From: Betaproteobacteria bacterium
GTDB lineage: Bacteria; Pseudomonadota; Gammaproteobacteria; Burkholderiales; Burkholderiaceae_C
Assembly (NCBI GenBank): GCA_016716535.1
Contig: JADJWD010000007.1
Coordinates: 1 to 64,000 of the forward strand
Reading direction: 5' to 3'
DNA length: 64,000 nucleotides
The translations under genes were made by a program, and so were the position numbers. Within the stretch, counting starts at the first letter, position 1. Each line of letters starts with the position of its first letter. Positions 10,161-18,323 of this stretch are shown here, piece after piece. The notes below the pieces were generated by a model, which saw only the letters and a program-made list of their open reading frames with translations, had not been told where the DNA came from and did not search any database.

Positions 10161-10166
10161 TACACT
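10161..10166 (+). promoter_or_regulatory. Possible -10 element for coaD
   Basis: TACACT in the 109-base spacer between rsmD and coaD, about 77 bases before the coaD ATG. The same hexamer lies upstream of the tRNA-Ile2 gene at 54003. No convincing -35 box is seen. Confidence 0.3.
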
Positions 10167-10242
10167 GCACCGCATCAAGAAAGCCGCTCCACGTCCGCAA
10201 CACCAAGCCGCCGCCCCGCGCGCGGCGACCGAGGCAGCCCGC

Positions 10243-10746
10243 ATGACCGCCGCCATGCCGATCACCGCCGTCTACCCCGGCACCTTCGACCCGATGACGC
10301 TCGGGCACGAAGACCTGATGCGCCGCGCCGCGCGCCTGTATGACCGGCTGATCCTCGCCGTCGCGGTGGGCCACCACAAGCGCACGATGTTCACGATCGC
10401 CGAGCGGCTGGAGATCGCGCGCGAGATCGCGCAGCCGTACCCCAACGTCGAAGTGACGGCCTTCCGCGGCCTGCTGCGCGACTTCGTCGTCGAGAACGGC
10501 GGCAAGGTCGTCGTGCGCGGCCTGCGCGCAGTGAGCGACTTCGAATACGAGTTCCAGATGGCCGGCATGAACCGCCAGTTGATGCCCGATGTCGAAACGG
10601 TGTTCATGACACCGAGCGACCAGTACCAGTTCGTCAGCGGCACCTTCGTGCGCGAAATCGCGAGCCTGGGCGGCGACGTCTCGAAGTTCGTCGCCCCGTC
10701 GGTGTTGCGGAGGCTGAAGGAGCGGGTCACGCAGTCCGAGGCCTGA
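10243..10746 (+). CDS. coaD: Phosphopantetheine adenylyltransferase
   Basis: Fourth step of coenzyme A synthesis (4'-phosphopantetheine plus ATP to dephospho-CoA). 167 residues. The nucleotidyltransferase motif YPGTFDPMTLGHEDLMRRA is at the start, followed by VRGLRAVSDFEYEFQMA and the C-terminal SGTFVREIASLGGDVSKFV. ATG 10243 is used; a second Met four codons later (10255) is equally possible. Confidence 0.96.
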   Translation: MTAAMPITAVYPGTFDPMTLGHEDLMRRAARLYDRLILAVAVGHHKRTMFTIAERLEIAREIAQPYPNVEVTAFRGLLRDFVVENGGKVVVRGLRAVSDFEYEFQMAGMNRQLMPDVETVFMTPSDQYQFVSGTFVREIASLGGDVSKFVAPSVLRRLKERVTQSEA

Positions 10747-10768
10747 CGAGGCCAGACACGCCGGAACC

Positions 10769-11047
10769 ATGGCCCTCTGGATCACCGACGAGTGCATCAA
10801 CTGCGACGTCTGCGAGCCCGAGTGCCCGAATGACGCGATCTCGCTCGGGCAGGTGATCTACGAGATCGACCCGGCGCGCTGCACCGAGTGCGTCGGTCAC
10901 TTCGCCGAGCCGCAATGCGTGCAGGTGTGCCCGGTGGCGTGCATCCCGGTGCACCCACAGCACGTCGAGACGCGCGAGCAGCTGCTCGCGAAGTTCCGGC
11001 GGTTGCATCCGGGGAAGGAGCCGGTGCAGTCCGCTGGCGAGGGCTGA
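10769..11047 (+). CDS. YfhL-family 2[4Fe-4S] ferredoxin
   Basis: Small electron carrier of 92 residues with two cluster motifs: CINCDVCEPECP for the first and CTECVGHFAEPQCVQVCP for the second. The spacing with the longer second motif is that of the YfhL/Fdx ferredoxins. It lies 22 bases after coaD, a conserved neighbour pair in betaproteobacteria. The electron partner is unknown. Confidence 0.93.
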   Translation: MALWITDECINCDVCEPECPNDAISLGQVIYEIDPARCTECVGHFAEPQCVQVCPVACIPVHPQHVETREQLLAKFRRLHPGKEPVQSAGEG

Positions 11048-11149
11048 TCGCCGTCGCCGCACGCCGTAGGTTTTGGCGGGATCGGGCCACCGGGCGTCCT
11101 CGGCCCGGCCCGAAGCGCGACCGCGTATTCCTTCAGCGCGAAAAGAAGC

Positions 11150-12298
11150 TCAGAACAGCTCGATCGCCGGCACACCCTCTGCGCGCGCAGTGGCCGCACT
11201 CGCAGCAACGGCCGCAGGCCGCGCAACCGCCGCAACCGCCACACCACGCGTGACGCCAGCATGCGTGTCCTGCTGCGCCTGCATCACGTAAGAGCCGACC
11301 TGCCGATCCAGCCGCTCGCGCAGCGTGACGTCCGGCGCTGCAGCGGGGTCGACGCCGCCCTCGACCCGCCCCGCCACGCCCTGCAGATGCTCCTCGAGCT
11401 CGCCGAGCGCCGCCTGCACCTGCTGCACGCGCTGTGACAGCACGTCGTGGAACTGGAACTTGCCGAAGGCTTCGGTCAGCAGCTCGACAGTGGCGCGGTG
11501 GCCTTCGGCGAGCTGGGCGAACACCGCCTCGATGTCGGACTCGGCGGCCGAGCGGTTGAAGCGCGCCTGCATCTGCGCGACATCGTCGAGCACGCGCCGC
11601 ATGCCGCCGACCGACTCGTGGCCCTTCGCCGCCGCCTGCACCGCGGCCAGATCCGCGTCGATGCCCTGCGTCGCCGCGGCGATCTGATCGGACATGCCGC
11701 GCGCCGCCGCCGAGGCCCGCACCGACAGCGCGCGCACCTCGCTCGCGACGACCGCGAAGCCCTTGCCCGCCGGGCCGGCGCGCGCCGCCTCGATGGCCGC
11801 GTTGATGGCCAGGAAGTTCGTCTGCTGGGCCACCGACGAGACCACGTCGACCAAGTCGTGCAGCTCCTTGACCTTGTGCAGCCGCTCCAGCCGCGCCAGG
11901 TGCAGGCGGCCGTCCTCTTCCTGCCGCTGCACGAAGCCTTCGAGGATGTGCCGCAGTTGCTCGTCCAGCGCCGTCTTGTCCTTCACCAGCGCCAGCAGCG
12001 CCAGCGCGTTCTGCGTCGAGGCCTGCACGCGCTGCTGCACATCGTTGGAGGCGTTCAGCAGCGCTTCGAGCAGCTTCAGCAGCTCGCCGGTGCCGACGCC
12101 GTTCACGTCGACGGCGCCGGACAACTGCCCTTTCATCACCTGCAGATACGGCGCCGCGTCGCGCAGCTCGCGCGCCACGTCGGCGCGCGGCATCGTGCGC
12201 TTCTTCGACAAGCCGAACAGCCGCCCCACCACCGCGGCGAGCGAACGCCGCAGTCCGCGCGGCCGTGCGGGACGCAGGGTGTCGTTCACCTCAGGCAT
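11150..12298 (-). CDS. Soluble methyl-accepting chemotaxis-like protein
   Basis: Cytoplasmic MCP-type signalling protein of 382 residues, last gene of the chemosensory operon. No membrane segment or HAMP domain is visible. The receptor hairpin tip (QQTNFLAINAAIEAARAG followed by GFAVVASEVRAL) is clear near residues 155-195. A helical, Gln-rich N-terminal region precedes it and the C-terminal 120 residues are coiled, ending in an Ala/Val-rich tail without an NWETF-type CheR tether. The start overlaps the stop of the upstream receiver gene by eight bases. Membership in the same array as the other operon proteins is inferred from context. Confidence 0.85.
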   Translation of the reverse strand: MPEVNDTLRPARPRGLRRSLAAVVGRLFGLSKKRTMPRADVARELRDAAPYLQVMKGQLSGAVDVNGVGTGELLKLLEALLNASNDVQQRVQASTQNALALLALVKDKTALDEQLRHILEGFVQRQEEDGRLHLARLERLHKVKELHDLVDVVSSVAQQTNFLAINAAIEAARAGPAGKGFAVVASEVRALSVRASAAARGMSDQIAAATQGIDADLAAVQAAAKGHESVGGMRRVLDDVAQMQARFNRSAAESDIEAVFAQLAEGHRATVELLTEAFGKFQFHDVLSQRVQQVQAALGELEEHLQGVAGRVEGGVDPAAAPDVTLRERLDRQVGSYVMQAQQDTHAGVTRGVAVAAVARPAAVAASAATARAEGVPAIELF

Positions 12299-12668
12299 GA
12301 ACCGGCAGCACCTGTTGCACCACCTTCAGCAGGTCGGCGCCCGACACCGGCTTGACGAGCCAGCCGGTGACGCCGAGCTTCTTGGTTTCGTCGCGCTTCT
12401 TCGGGTCGCTCTCGGTCGTCAGCATCAGGATCGGCTTGAACTTCAGCGCCGGCATCGCCTTGATCGCGCGGACCATCTCGATGCCGTTCATGTTCGGCAT
12501 GTGCACGTCGGAGATGATCAGGTCGGGCTTCAGGCCGCCTTGCAGCCGCTTCAGCGCCGCCGCGCCGTCGCCGGCGGTCTCGACGGTGAAGCCGTGCATC
12601 CGCAGGTTCGCCGACAGGCTCAGCGTCACGGTGGTCGAATCGTCGACGACGAGGATGGTCTTGCTCAT
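12291..12668 (-). CDS. cheY: CheY-like single-domain response regulator
   Basis: Receiver domain alone, 125 residues. The acidic pair is Asp9-Asp10 (ILVVDDS), the phosphorylated Asp is Asp54 (IISDVHMPNMNG), the switch Thr is in LMLTTES and the Lys is Lys106 (GWLVKPV). It can be phosphorylated but has no output domain, so it acts by binding a partner or as a phosphate sink. It lies downstream of cheD and overlaps the soluble MCP gene. Which receiver in this operon is the motor-type CheY cannot be told from sequence. Confidence 0.92.
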   Translation of the reverse strand: MSKTILVVDDSTTVTLSLSANLRMHGFTVETAGDGAAALKRLQGGLKPDLIISDVHMPNMNGIEMVRAIKAMPALKFKPILMLTTESDPKKRDETKKLGVTGWLVKPVSGADLLKVVQQVLPVHA

Positions 12669-12695
12669 GGTGGGGCCACGCGGGTTTTGGAGGAG

Positions 12696-13301
12696 TCAGG
12701 CGCCGTCGAGGGCCGGGCATCGAACGGATGATGCACAGCGCGACGACGCTGGCTCATGAGGTATCGACGCGCGCGCGTCGAAGTTGACTGCGTCGGGTCG
12801 CGATTGCGGCGATAGAGGCGACCGAGGCGATGATGGCGACAACCGCGACAGCCGCCGCAGCAGCACTTCGCCGCTGCCGGTGTCGAAGGCGACCTTGATG
12901 CCGTGCGCCGGCTTCAGGCGTTGCGCGACGACGGCGATGCCTTCGCGCTCGAGCGCCGCGAGTGCGTACTCGGCGTTGCGGTGGCCGACGTTCAGCATCG
13001 CCGGCATCTCGCCGCGCGCGAAGACGTGGCCGCCGCCGAAGACCTTCGCGACCAGCGCACCGCGCCGCGCGCCGAGCGCGAGCACCGCCTCGACGAGCGC
13101 GGGAACGGCGATGTTGCCGAAGCGCGGCCGCGGCAGGCCCTGGCCGTTCCAGTGCGGCAGCATGAAGTGGTTCATGCCGCCGACGGCCGCGCCGGCGTCC
13201 CACAGGCACACCGCGACACACGAGCCGAGCACGGTGCTGATGACACACGGCTGCGCGCTCGCATGCACCTGGCCCATCAGCAGGATGTGCGACGACGACA
13301 T
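12696..13301 (-). CDS. cheD: Chemoreceptor glutamine deamidase CheD
   Basis: Converts specific Gln residues of chemoreceptors to Glu. The catalytic Cys lies in STVLGSCVAVCLWD and the His in GGMNHFMLP, both intact, with KVFGGGHVF following. The domain ends at about residue 155. The remaining 45 residues form a Ser/Pro/Arg-rich low-complexity tail (SRLSPSSPRSPLSPQS) that is not part of the family. Confidence 0.93.
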   Translation of the reverse strand: MSSSHILLMGQVHASAQPCVISTVLGSCVAVCLWDAGAAVGGMNHFMLPHWNGQGLPRPRFGNIAVPALVEAVLALGARRGALVAKVFGGGHVFARGEMPAMLNVGHRNAEYALAALEREGIAVVAQRLKPAHGIKVAFDTGSGEVLLRRLSRLSPSSPRSPLSPQSRPDAVNFDARASIPHEPASSRCASSVRCPALDGA

Positions 13302-13312
13302 CGGCGCGCCGA

Positions 13313-14326
13313 CTACAGCACCTCGGCGCGCACGAAGACGACGTCGATTTCGTCGTCTTCATCGGCAGCAACCTCGGCGGCATCGGCCACCTCGACCGCG
13401 TCGGCCGAATCGTCCACATCGACCCCATCGAGCACATCGACCATGTCGGCCTCCTCGCTGAAGCGGAACACGTTCGCGCCATCGGCGAAGAAGCCGTCGC
13501 CTTGGTCCTGCCAGGGCACGGCCAGCCCGAGCAACGCACCGCGCGGCGTGTCGTCCGCAAGCGTCAGCCGGCCGCCCATCAGTTCGGCGCAGCCGGCCGC
13601 CACCGCCAGCCCGAGGCCGAGGCCGCGGCTCGCGCGCGTCATCGATTCGTCGGCCTGCCAGAAGCCGTCGAAGGCGCGCTGCTTCTCGCGGCCGTGCAGG
13701 CCCGGGCCCTCATCGGCGACGACGAGCCGCAGCGCCGCCTCGTCCACCTCGCACGACACGGCGATGCGGCCGCCCGGCGGCGACCACTTGATCGCGTTGT
13801 CCAGCAGGTTCGCCACGACGAGGCCGAGCATCGACGCGTCGAGGCAGCCGGTGCAGGCGAGCGAATCCGCAGCCGGCGGCGCCGCGACGCCGTGGCGCGT
13901 GATCGCGAGCCCCTTCGCCACGGCCGCCGGCTGCAGCGTACCGATGACATCGTCGAAGACGGCACCCAGGTCGGCGCGGCACGGCTGCGCCTTCGCGCGG
14001 CCCGACTCCAGCTCGCCGGCCATCAGCACGTTGCGCAGCTGGAACTGCAGCGCGACGCTCTCGTCGCGCACCATGCGCAGCACCTCGCGCACGTCGGTCC
14101 ACGGCGCCGGGCGCGATGAATCGGCCGCCAGCAACTGCTCAGACAGACCGATCATCGCGCCGAGCGGATTCGTCAGCTCGTTCATCACGCGCGAGACGAA
14201 GTTCGTCTTGCCGCGCTCGGCGTCGAGCAGGCGCACGTTCAGCTCGTCGATCGTCGCTTCCATCCGCGCGATCGTTTCGCGCGCGCGGCGCAGTTCGGTC
14301 AGGTCATCAAGGCGAGCGTCGGGCAT
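13313..14326 (-). CDS. Histidine-kinase-like protein with Asn in place of the phospho-acceptor His
   Basis: Cytoplasmic protein of 337 residues: a coiled N terminus (1-40), a dimerisation box, an HATPase_c domain and an acidic tail (291-327). The H box reads FVSRVMNELTNPLGAMIG, so residue 49 is Asn where a kinase has His; the codon is AAC on the minus strand at about 14180. The ATP site looks complete: NLLDNAIK (173-180), DEGPGL (205-210) and GLGLGL (235-240). It cannot autophosphorylate in the ordinary way. It may be a pseudokinase, a phosphatase or a scaffold. It overlaps cheB by 20 bases and sits 11 bases before cheD, so it is a genuine operon member. Confidence 0.85.
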   Translation of the reverse strand: MPDARLDDLTELRRARETIARMEATIDELNVRLLDAERGKTNFVSRVMNELTNPLGAMIGLSEQLLAADSSRPAPWTDVREVLRMVRDESVALQFQLRNVLMAGELESGRAKAQPCRADLGAVFDDVIGTLQPAAVAKGLAITRHGVAAPPAADSLACTGCLDASMLGLVVANLLDNAIKWSPPGGRIAVSCEVDEAALRLVVADEGPGLHGREKQRAFDGFWQADESMTRASRGLGLGLAVAAGCAELMGGRLTLADDTPRGALLGLAVPWQDQGDGFFADGANVFRFSEEADMVDVLDGVDVDDSADAVEVADAAEVAADEDDEIDVVFVRAEVL

Positions 14327-15494
14327 GGTTCCAGTCCTGCATCGAGTCGAGTCTCAGGATCAGCGGCGCAATCTGTTCGAGCGGCAGCACGCGGTCCACG
14401 CCGCCCATGCGGATGGCCTCGGCCGGCATGCCGAAGACGACGCAGCTCGCTTCGTCCTGTGCGATCGTGAACGCCGCTGCGTCGTGCATCTCCTTCATGC
14501 AGCGCGCGCCATCGTCGCCCATTCCGGTGAGGATGACGCCGATCGCGTTGGGGCCGGCGTACGCGGCGGCCGAGCGGAAGAGCACGTCCACCGACGGCCG
14601 GTGCCGGTTGACCAGTTCGCCAGGCGTCACCTCGACGACGTAGCGCGCGCCGCTGCGCCTGAGCAGCGTGTGCCGGTTGCCCGGCGCGATCAGCACGCGG
14701 CCGCGCAGCACGCTGTCGCCGTCGGCGGCCTCCTTCACGTCGACGCGGCAGTGGCCGTCCAGGCGCTGCGCGAACGACGCGGTGAAGTGCTCGGGCATGT
14801 GCTGCACGACGACGATGCCGGGGCAGTCGTGCGGCAGCGCCTCGAGCAGCACGCGCAGCGCCTCGGTGCCGCCGGTGGAGGCGCCGATGACGACGATGCG
14901 CTCGGTCGTGCGCGCCATCGCGTGCTGGCCGGGAGAAGGCAGCACCGCGTCGGCGCTGAGCTTGGGCGCGACGCCCTGGCTGATGTCTTCGCGGCGGCGA
15001 GGGCTGCTGGCACCCGTGTACGCACACGCGGGCCGCGCGACTTCAGCCGCCTGGCCCAGCGCCCGTGCCGCACGCTGCAGCCGCTTGAGCCGCGCCACCG
15101 CCGCGCCCTTCACCGCATCGACGAGCCGCATTCGCTCTTCGTCGAAGAATGACGCCACGCCGAGCGTCGGCTTGGTGACGATGTCCACCGCACCGGCTTC
15201 GAGTGCGCGCATCGCCGTCTGCGAGCCGCCTTGCACGAGGCTCGAGCAGATGACGACCGGGATCGGGTGCTGGCTCATCAGCTTGCGCAGGAACGTGATG
15301 CCGTCCATGCGCGGCATCTCCACGTCCAGCGTGATGACGTCGGGCACCTCGGCCGCGATCTTCTGCACCGCGACGTACGGGTCGGCGGCCACCGCGATGA
15401 CGCGGATGCAGGGGTCGGACTCGAGCGCCGCGGTCATCGCCTGCCGCACGACGGCCGAGTCGTCGACGACGAGGACCTTGATGACGTGGGCCAT
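14307..15494 (-). CDS. cheB: Protein-glutamate methylesterase/deamidase CheB
   Basis: Removes methyl groups from chemoreceptors, switched on by phosphorylation. N-terminal receiver with Asp11-Asp12 and phospho-acceptor Asp57 (TLDVEMPRMDG). A linker near 145-195 is variable. The C-terminal esterase domain has the catalytic Ser in GASTGGTEALR, His in QHMPEHFT and Asp in LTGMGDDGA. 395 residues, normal size. The 3' end overlaps the kinase-like gene by 20 bases. Confidence 0.95.
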   Translation of the reverse strand: MAHVIKVLVVDDSAVVRQAMTAALESDPCIRVIAVAADPYVAVQKIAAEVPDVITLDVEMPRMDGITFLRKLMSQHPIPVVICSSLVQGGSQTAMRALEAGAVDIVTKPTLGVASFFDEERMRLVDAVKGAAVARLKRLQRAARALGQAAEVARPACAYTGASSPRRREDISQGVAPKLSADAVLPSPGQHAMARTTERIVVIGASTGGTEALRVLLEALPHDCPGIVVVQHMPEHFTASFAQRLDGHCRVDVKEAADGDSVLRGRVLIAPGNRHTLLRRSGARYVVEVTPGELVNRHRPSVDVLFRSAAAYAGPNAIGVILTGMGDDGARCMKEMHDAAAFTIAQDEASCVVFGMPAEAIRMGGVDRVLPLEQIAPLILRLDSMQDWNHARRSP

Positions 15495-15513
15495 CGCTTG
15501 TGCCTCGCTTTCC

Positions 15514-16407
15514 TCACCCGGGCAGCCGGTAGATCGTCGGTTCCACCGGCACGAGCGGCGTTGCCAGCCGCGCCAGCGTCTCCGAGTGCCCGGTGAGGAA
15601 CAGGCCGCCGGGCACGAGGTGGCGCGCGAGGTGGTTGACCACGCGCTCCTGCGTCGGCGGGTCGAAGTAGATCAGCATGTTGCGGCAGAAGATGACGTGG
15701 AAACGTTCGCCGACGCGGTAGGTGTCGTCGAGGAAGTTCAAGTGCATGAAGCGGCAGCGCTCGCGCAGTTCGGGCGCGATGCGCACGAGGTCGTCGTCGC
15801 GGTCGCGGCTGCGCAGCAGGTGCTTGTGGCGCAGCGGCATCGGCACCGGCTCGATCTCGCGGTGCGGATAGACGGCGCGGCGCGCCACGTCGAGCGCGAA
15901 GGTCGACAGATCCGCGCCGAGCACCTCGTAGTCGAACCCGGCGTGCGCGGCCGCGTGCTCGGCCAGCACCATCGCGATCGTGTAGACCTCGTGGCCCTTG
16001 GAGCACGGCGCGCTCCACACGCGCAACCGCTCGCCGGCGCGGCGCGGCAGCGCGGCGAAGCCCTCGCGCGCCAGGTACTCGAAGTGATACGGCTCGCGGA
16101 AGAAATCGGTCTTGTTCGTCGTGACCACGTCGATCATCGACTGCAGCTCGAGCCGCGTGCCCTCGGCGCTGAAGACGTAGTCGACGTAGTCGTCGTAGGT
16201 GTCGTAGCCCAGGCGCCGCATGCGCTTTTGCAGCCGCGCGGCGAGCATCACGCGCTTCTCAGGCGGCATGCGGATGCCGGCGGTGCGCTGGATGTACACC
16301 GACAACCGCGCGAAGAGGCGCGGCGGCATCTCGGGGTTGCCGACGAAGGCGCTGCCGTTGGCGTTGCCATTGGCGTTGGCGCGTGTGTTCTCGCCTGACG
16401 GTTTCAT
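15514..16407 (-). CDS. cheR: Chemotaxis protein methyltransferase CheR
   Basis: S-adenosylmethionine-dependent methylation of receptor Glu residues. 297 residues. An Asn/Gly-rich start (NANGNANG) precedes the all-alpha N-terminal domain, which contains TTNKTDFFREPYHFE. The SAM motif reads SAPCSKGHEVYTIAM, with GHE where most CheR proteins have GEE. FCRNMLIYFDPPTQ and the C-terminal GHSETL are standard. Its start overlaps the stop of the upstream CheW-type gene by ATGA. Confidence 0.94.
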   Translation of the reverse strand: MKPSGENTRANANGNANGSAFVGNPEMPPRLFARLSVYIQRTAGIRMPPEKRVMLAARLQKRMRRLGYDTYDDYVDYVFSAEGTRLELQSMIDVVTTNKTDFFREPYHFEYLAREGFAALPRRAGERLRVWSAPCSKGHEVYTIAMVLAEHAAAHAGFDYEVLGADLSTFALDVARRAVYPHREIEPVPMPLRHKHLLRSRDRDDDLVRIAPELRERCRFMHLNFLDDTYRVGERFHVIFCRNMLIYFDPPTQERVVNHLARHLVPGGLFLTGHSETLARLATPLVPVEPTIYRLPG

Positions 16408-17288
16408 GCGTGCACCCCGCGGCGGGTTGCGGGCGGCCGGCCCGCCATGCCGGCCAGGTCGGCCGGCTCGGCAAAGAGCGCCACGTCGCCGTCGGCAAGG
16501 ATCGTCGTGCCGGCAAAGAGCGCGTGGCCGCGCAGCAGCGGCGGCATCGGCTCGACAGCAGCCCGGCGCTGTCCGAGCACACGATCGACGACCAGGCCGA
16601 GCGGCTGCGCGCCGTCTTGCACGACGACGATGCAGCCATGGGCTTTGGAGTGCACCGCTGAATGAACGGTCGTGGCGGCGCCGCTGAACACCTCGTGCAG
16701 CCAGACGCAGGCAAGCGGCCGGCCGCGCAGGTTCAGCAACGCGCTGCCGCCGGCCCCTTGCGCCTGCTCGTCGAAACGCCCGCCGGCCGCGGCGCGCGCC
16801 GTCGCGAGATCGACGATCTCCTCGACCGGCGCGAGCGGCAGCAACAGACGCTGCCCGTCGACTTCGACGAGCAGCGCTTCGATCGTTGTATCGATCGGCG
16901 TATCGAAAGCCGCTTCGATCGGCGTTCCGGCAGCCGGCGCTCGCACCGCCTGCAGCGCCAACTCGACGCTCACCTCGCTGTCGGCGGCAACGAACAGGAA
17001 CACCTCGCGCACACGCGCCTCGTCGTGCGCCGTCAGCAGCCGCCAGCGCCAGGCGAGGCAGGCGACATCGACTTCGAGGTCGTGGAAAGCCGGCAGCGCA
17101 CTGGCGTCGAGCGCGGTCTCGAGGTCGCCCAGCGAAGCCAGCTCCTGCACGACGGCCAGCACGTCGACGCCGCGACGCAGCAAGCCCGGGCCCGGCCTGA
17201 ATGCCACGCTCAGCAGCCGCAGGCCGGGGCCGGCGACGTGGGGCTCAGCTCGAGGCAACGGACGCACGGATCGAACCTCGGTCGACAT
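16404..17288 (-). CDS. CheW-domain protein with a CheA-derived N-terminal module
   Basis: 294 residues in two parts. Residues about 20-110 (from LRLLSVAFRPGPGLLRRGVD through LPAF to VREVFLFVA) align with the segment of this operon's CheA between its Hpt and kinase parts (VALQPGPEIFQRGVDPLRLI through ALPAW). The C-terminal 160 residues are a CheW domain (EALLVEVDGQRLLLPLAPVEEIVD, GLVVDRVLGQ). There is no Hpt and no ATPase, so it is an adaptor, not a kinase. It overlaps the upstream receiver gene by 44 bases. It may dock to the CheA-MCP array through the CheW part. Confidence 0.82.
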   Translation of the reverse strand: MSTEVRSVRPLPRAEPHVAGPGLRLLSVAFRPGPGLLRRGVDVLAVVQELASLGDLETALDASALPAFHDLEVDVACLAWRWRLLTAHDEARVREVFLFVAADSEVSVELALQAVRAPAAGTPIEAAFDTPIDTTIEALLVEVDGQRLLLPLAPVEEIVDLATARAAAGGRFDEQAQGAGGSALLNLRGRPLACVWLHEVFSGAATTVHSAVHSKAHGCIVVVQDGAQPLGLVVDRVLGQRRAAVEPMPPLLRGHALFAGTTILADGDVALFAEPADLAGMAGRPPATRRGVHA

Positions 17289-17742
17289 TGCGCTGGCTCA
17301 TCGCGCCGGCGCGCCGGCCGAGCACCTTGGCCAGCACACCCAGCAGGCTCGGCCCGGTGAACGGCTTGACCATCCACGCGGTGAGCCCGGCTTCGGCGCC
17401 TTCGCGCACGCGCTGCGGCGTCGACTCGGTCGTCAGCATGACGATCGGCAGGTAGCGGCGATGCGCGAGCGCGCGCGCCTGGCGCACGACACCCAGGCCA
17501 TCGAGGCCGGGCATGTGCAGGTCGGTCAGCAGCAGGTCGACCGGCTGCATCGACGCCAGCACCTGCAGCGCGGCCGGGCCGCTGTCGGCCTCGAGCCCGT
17601 CGTAGCCGCCTTCGCGCAAGATGTTGCGCAGCAGCAGCCGCATGGTGGGTGCGTCGTCGCAGAACAGGACGACCGGCCGGCGTGCCGGCGTGGGCGGGGT
17701 GATTTCGAACTCGGGCATGTTCGTTCGGGGCGTGGTCGGCAT
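17245..17742 (-). CDS. CheY-like receiver protein
   Basis: Single receiver domain with flexible ends, 165 residues from the ATG at 17742 or 157 from the ATG at 17718; neither has a clear ribosome site. CDDAPTMR holds the acidic pair, the phospho-acceptor Asp is in LLLTDLHMPGLDG, then VMLTTES and the Lys in AWMVKPFT. The 3' end runs 44 bases into the next gene. With the receiver at 12291 and the CheB receiver it gives the operon three phosphate acceptors for one CheA. Confidence 0.9.
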   Translation of the reverse strand: MPTTPRTNMPEFEITPPTPARRPVVLFCDDAPTMRLLLRNILREGGYDGLEADSGPAALQVLASMQPVDLLLTDLHMPGLDGLGVVRQARALAHRRYLPIVMLTTESTPQRVREGAEAGLTAWMVKPFTGPSLLGVLAKVLGRRAGAMSQRNVDRGSIRASVASS

Positions 17743-17760
17743 CTCGAGCTGAGGGCGCGG

Positions 17761-18297
17761 TCAAGCCGCGGCCAGCTCCTCGCCGCGCTCGTGCACGCGC
17801 GCGAGTTCGCCTGACGAGAACACGCGGTCCACGTCGAGCAGGATGACGAAGCGGCCGTTGCGCTTGCCGATGCCCTTCATGAACTCGGTGTTCCAGCGCA
17901 TGCCGATGCGCGGCACCGTTTCGATCTCGCCGGCTTCCAGCTCGGTGACCTCGTGCACCGCGTCGGCGATGGCGCCGATGACGAGCTTGTCGCCATCCAC
18001 CGCCACCTCGAGCACGATGATGCGGCTGTCGCGTGTCGTCTCGGCCGCGGTCATGCCGAAGCGCACGTGCAGGTCGACCACCGGCACGACGCTGCCGCGC
18101 ACGTTGATCATGCCGCGCAGGTACTCCGGCGCTCGCGGCACCTTGGTGATGTTGACGAGGTCCAGCACCTCGCGCACCTGCGCGACCTCGACGGCGAAGA
18201 GCTCGCCGTCGAGGCGGAAGGTCAGGTTCTGCGACCGGCTCTCGGGTGATCGCTCATGCGTCCGGTCATGCGACGGGACAAGCGCCTTGTTGCTCAT
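17761..18297 (-). CDS. cheW: Chemotaxis coupling protein CheW
   Basis: Adaptor linking receptors to CheA. 178 residues from the ATG at 18297, which has a GGAGAA ribosome site just upstream; a longer in-frame start at 18318 is less likely. The CheW fold is clear: LTFRLDGELFAVEVAQVREVLD, PRAPEYLRGMINVRGSVVPVVDL, then the C-terminal FVILLDVDRVFS strand. It lies between the transmembrane MCP and the receiver gene. Confidence 0.94.
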   Translation of the reverse strand: MSNKALVPSHDRTHERSPESRSQNLTFRLDGELFAVEVAQVREVLDLVNITKVPRAPEYLRGMINVRGSVVPVVDLHVRFGMTAAETTRDSRIIVLEVAVDGDKLVIGAIADAVHEVTELEAGEIETVPRIGMRWNTEFMKGIGKRNGRFVILLDVDRVFSSGELARVHERGEELAAA

Positions 18298-18323
18298 GTC
18301 GTTCTCCGCTGTGCGCACGGGGC

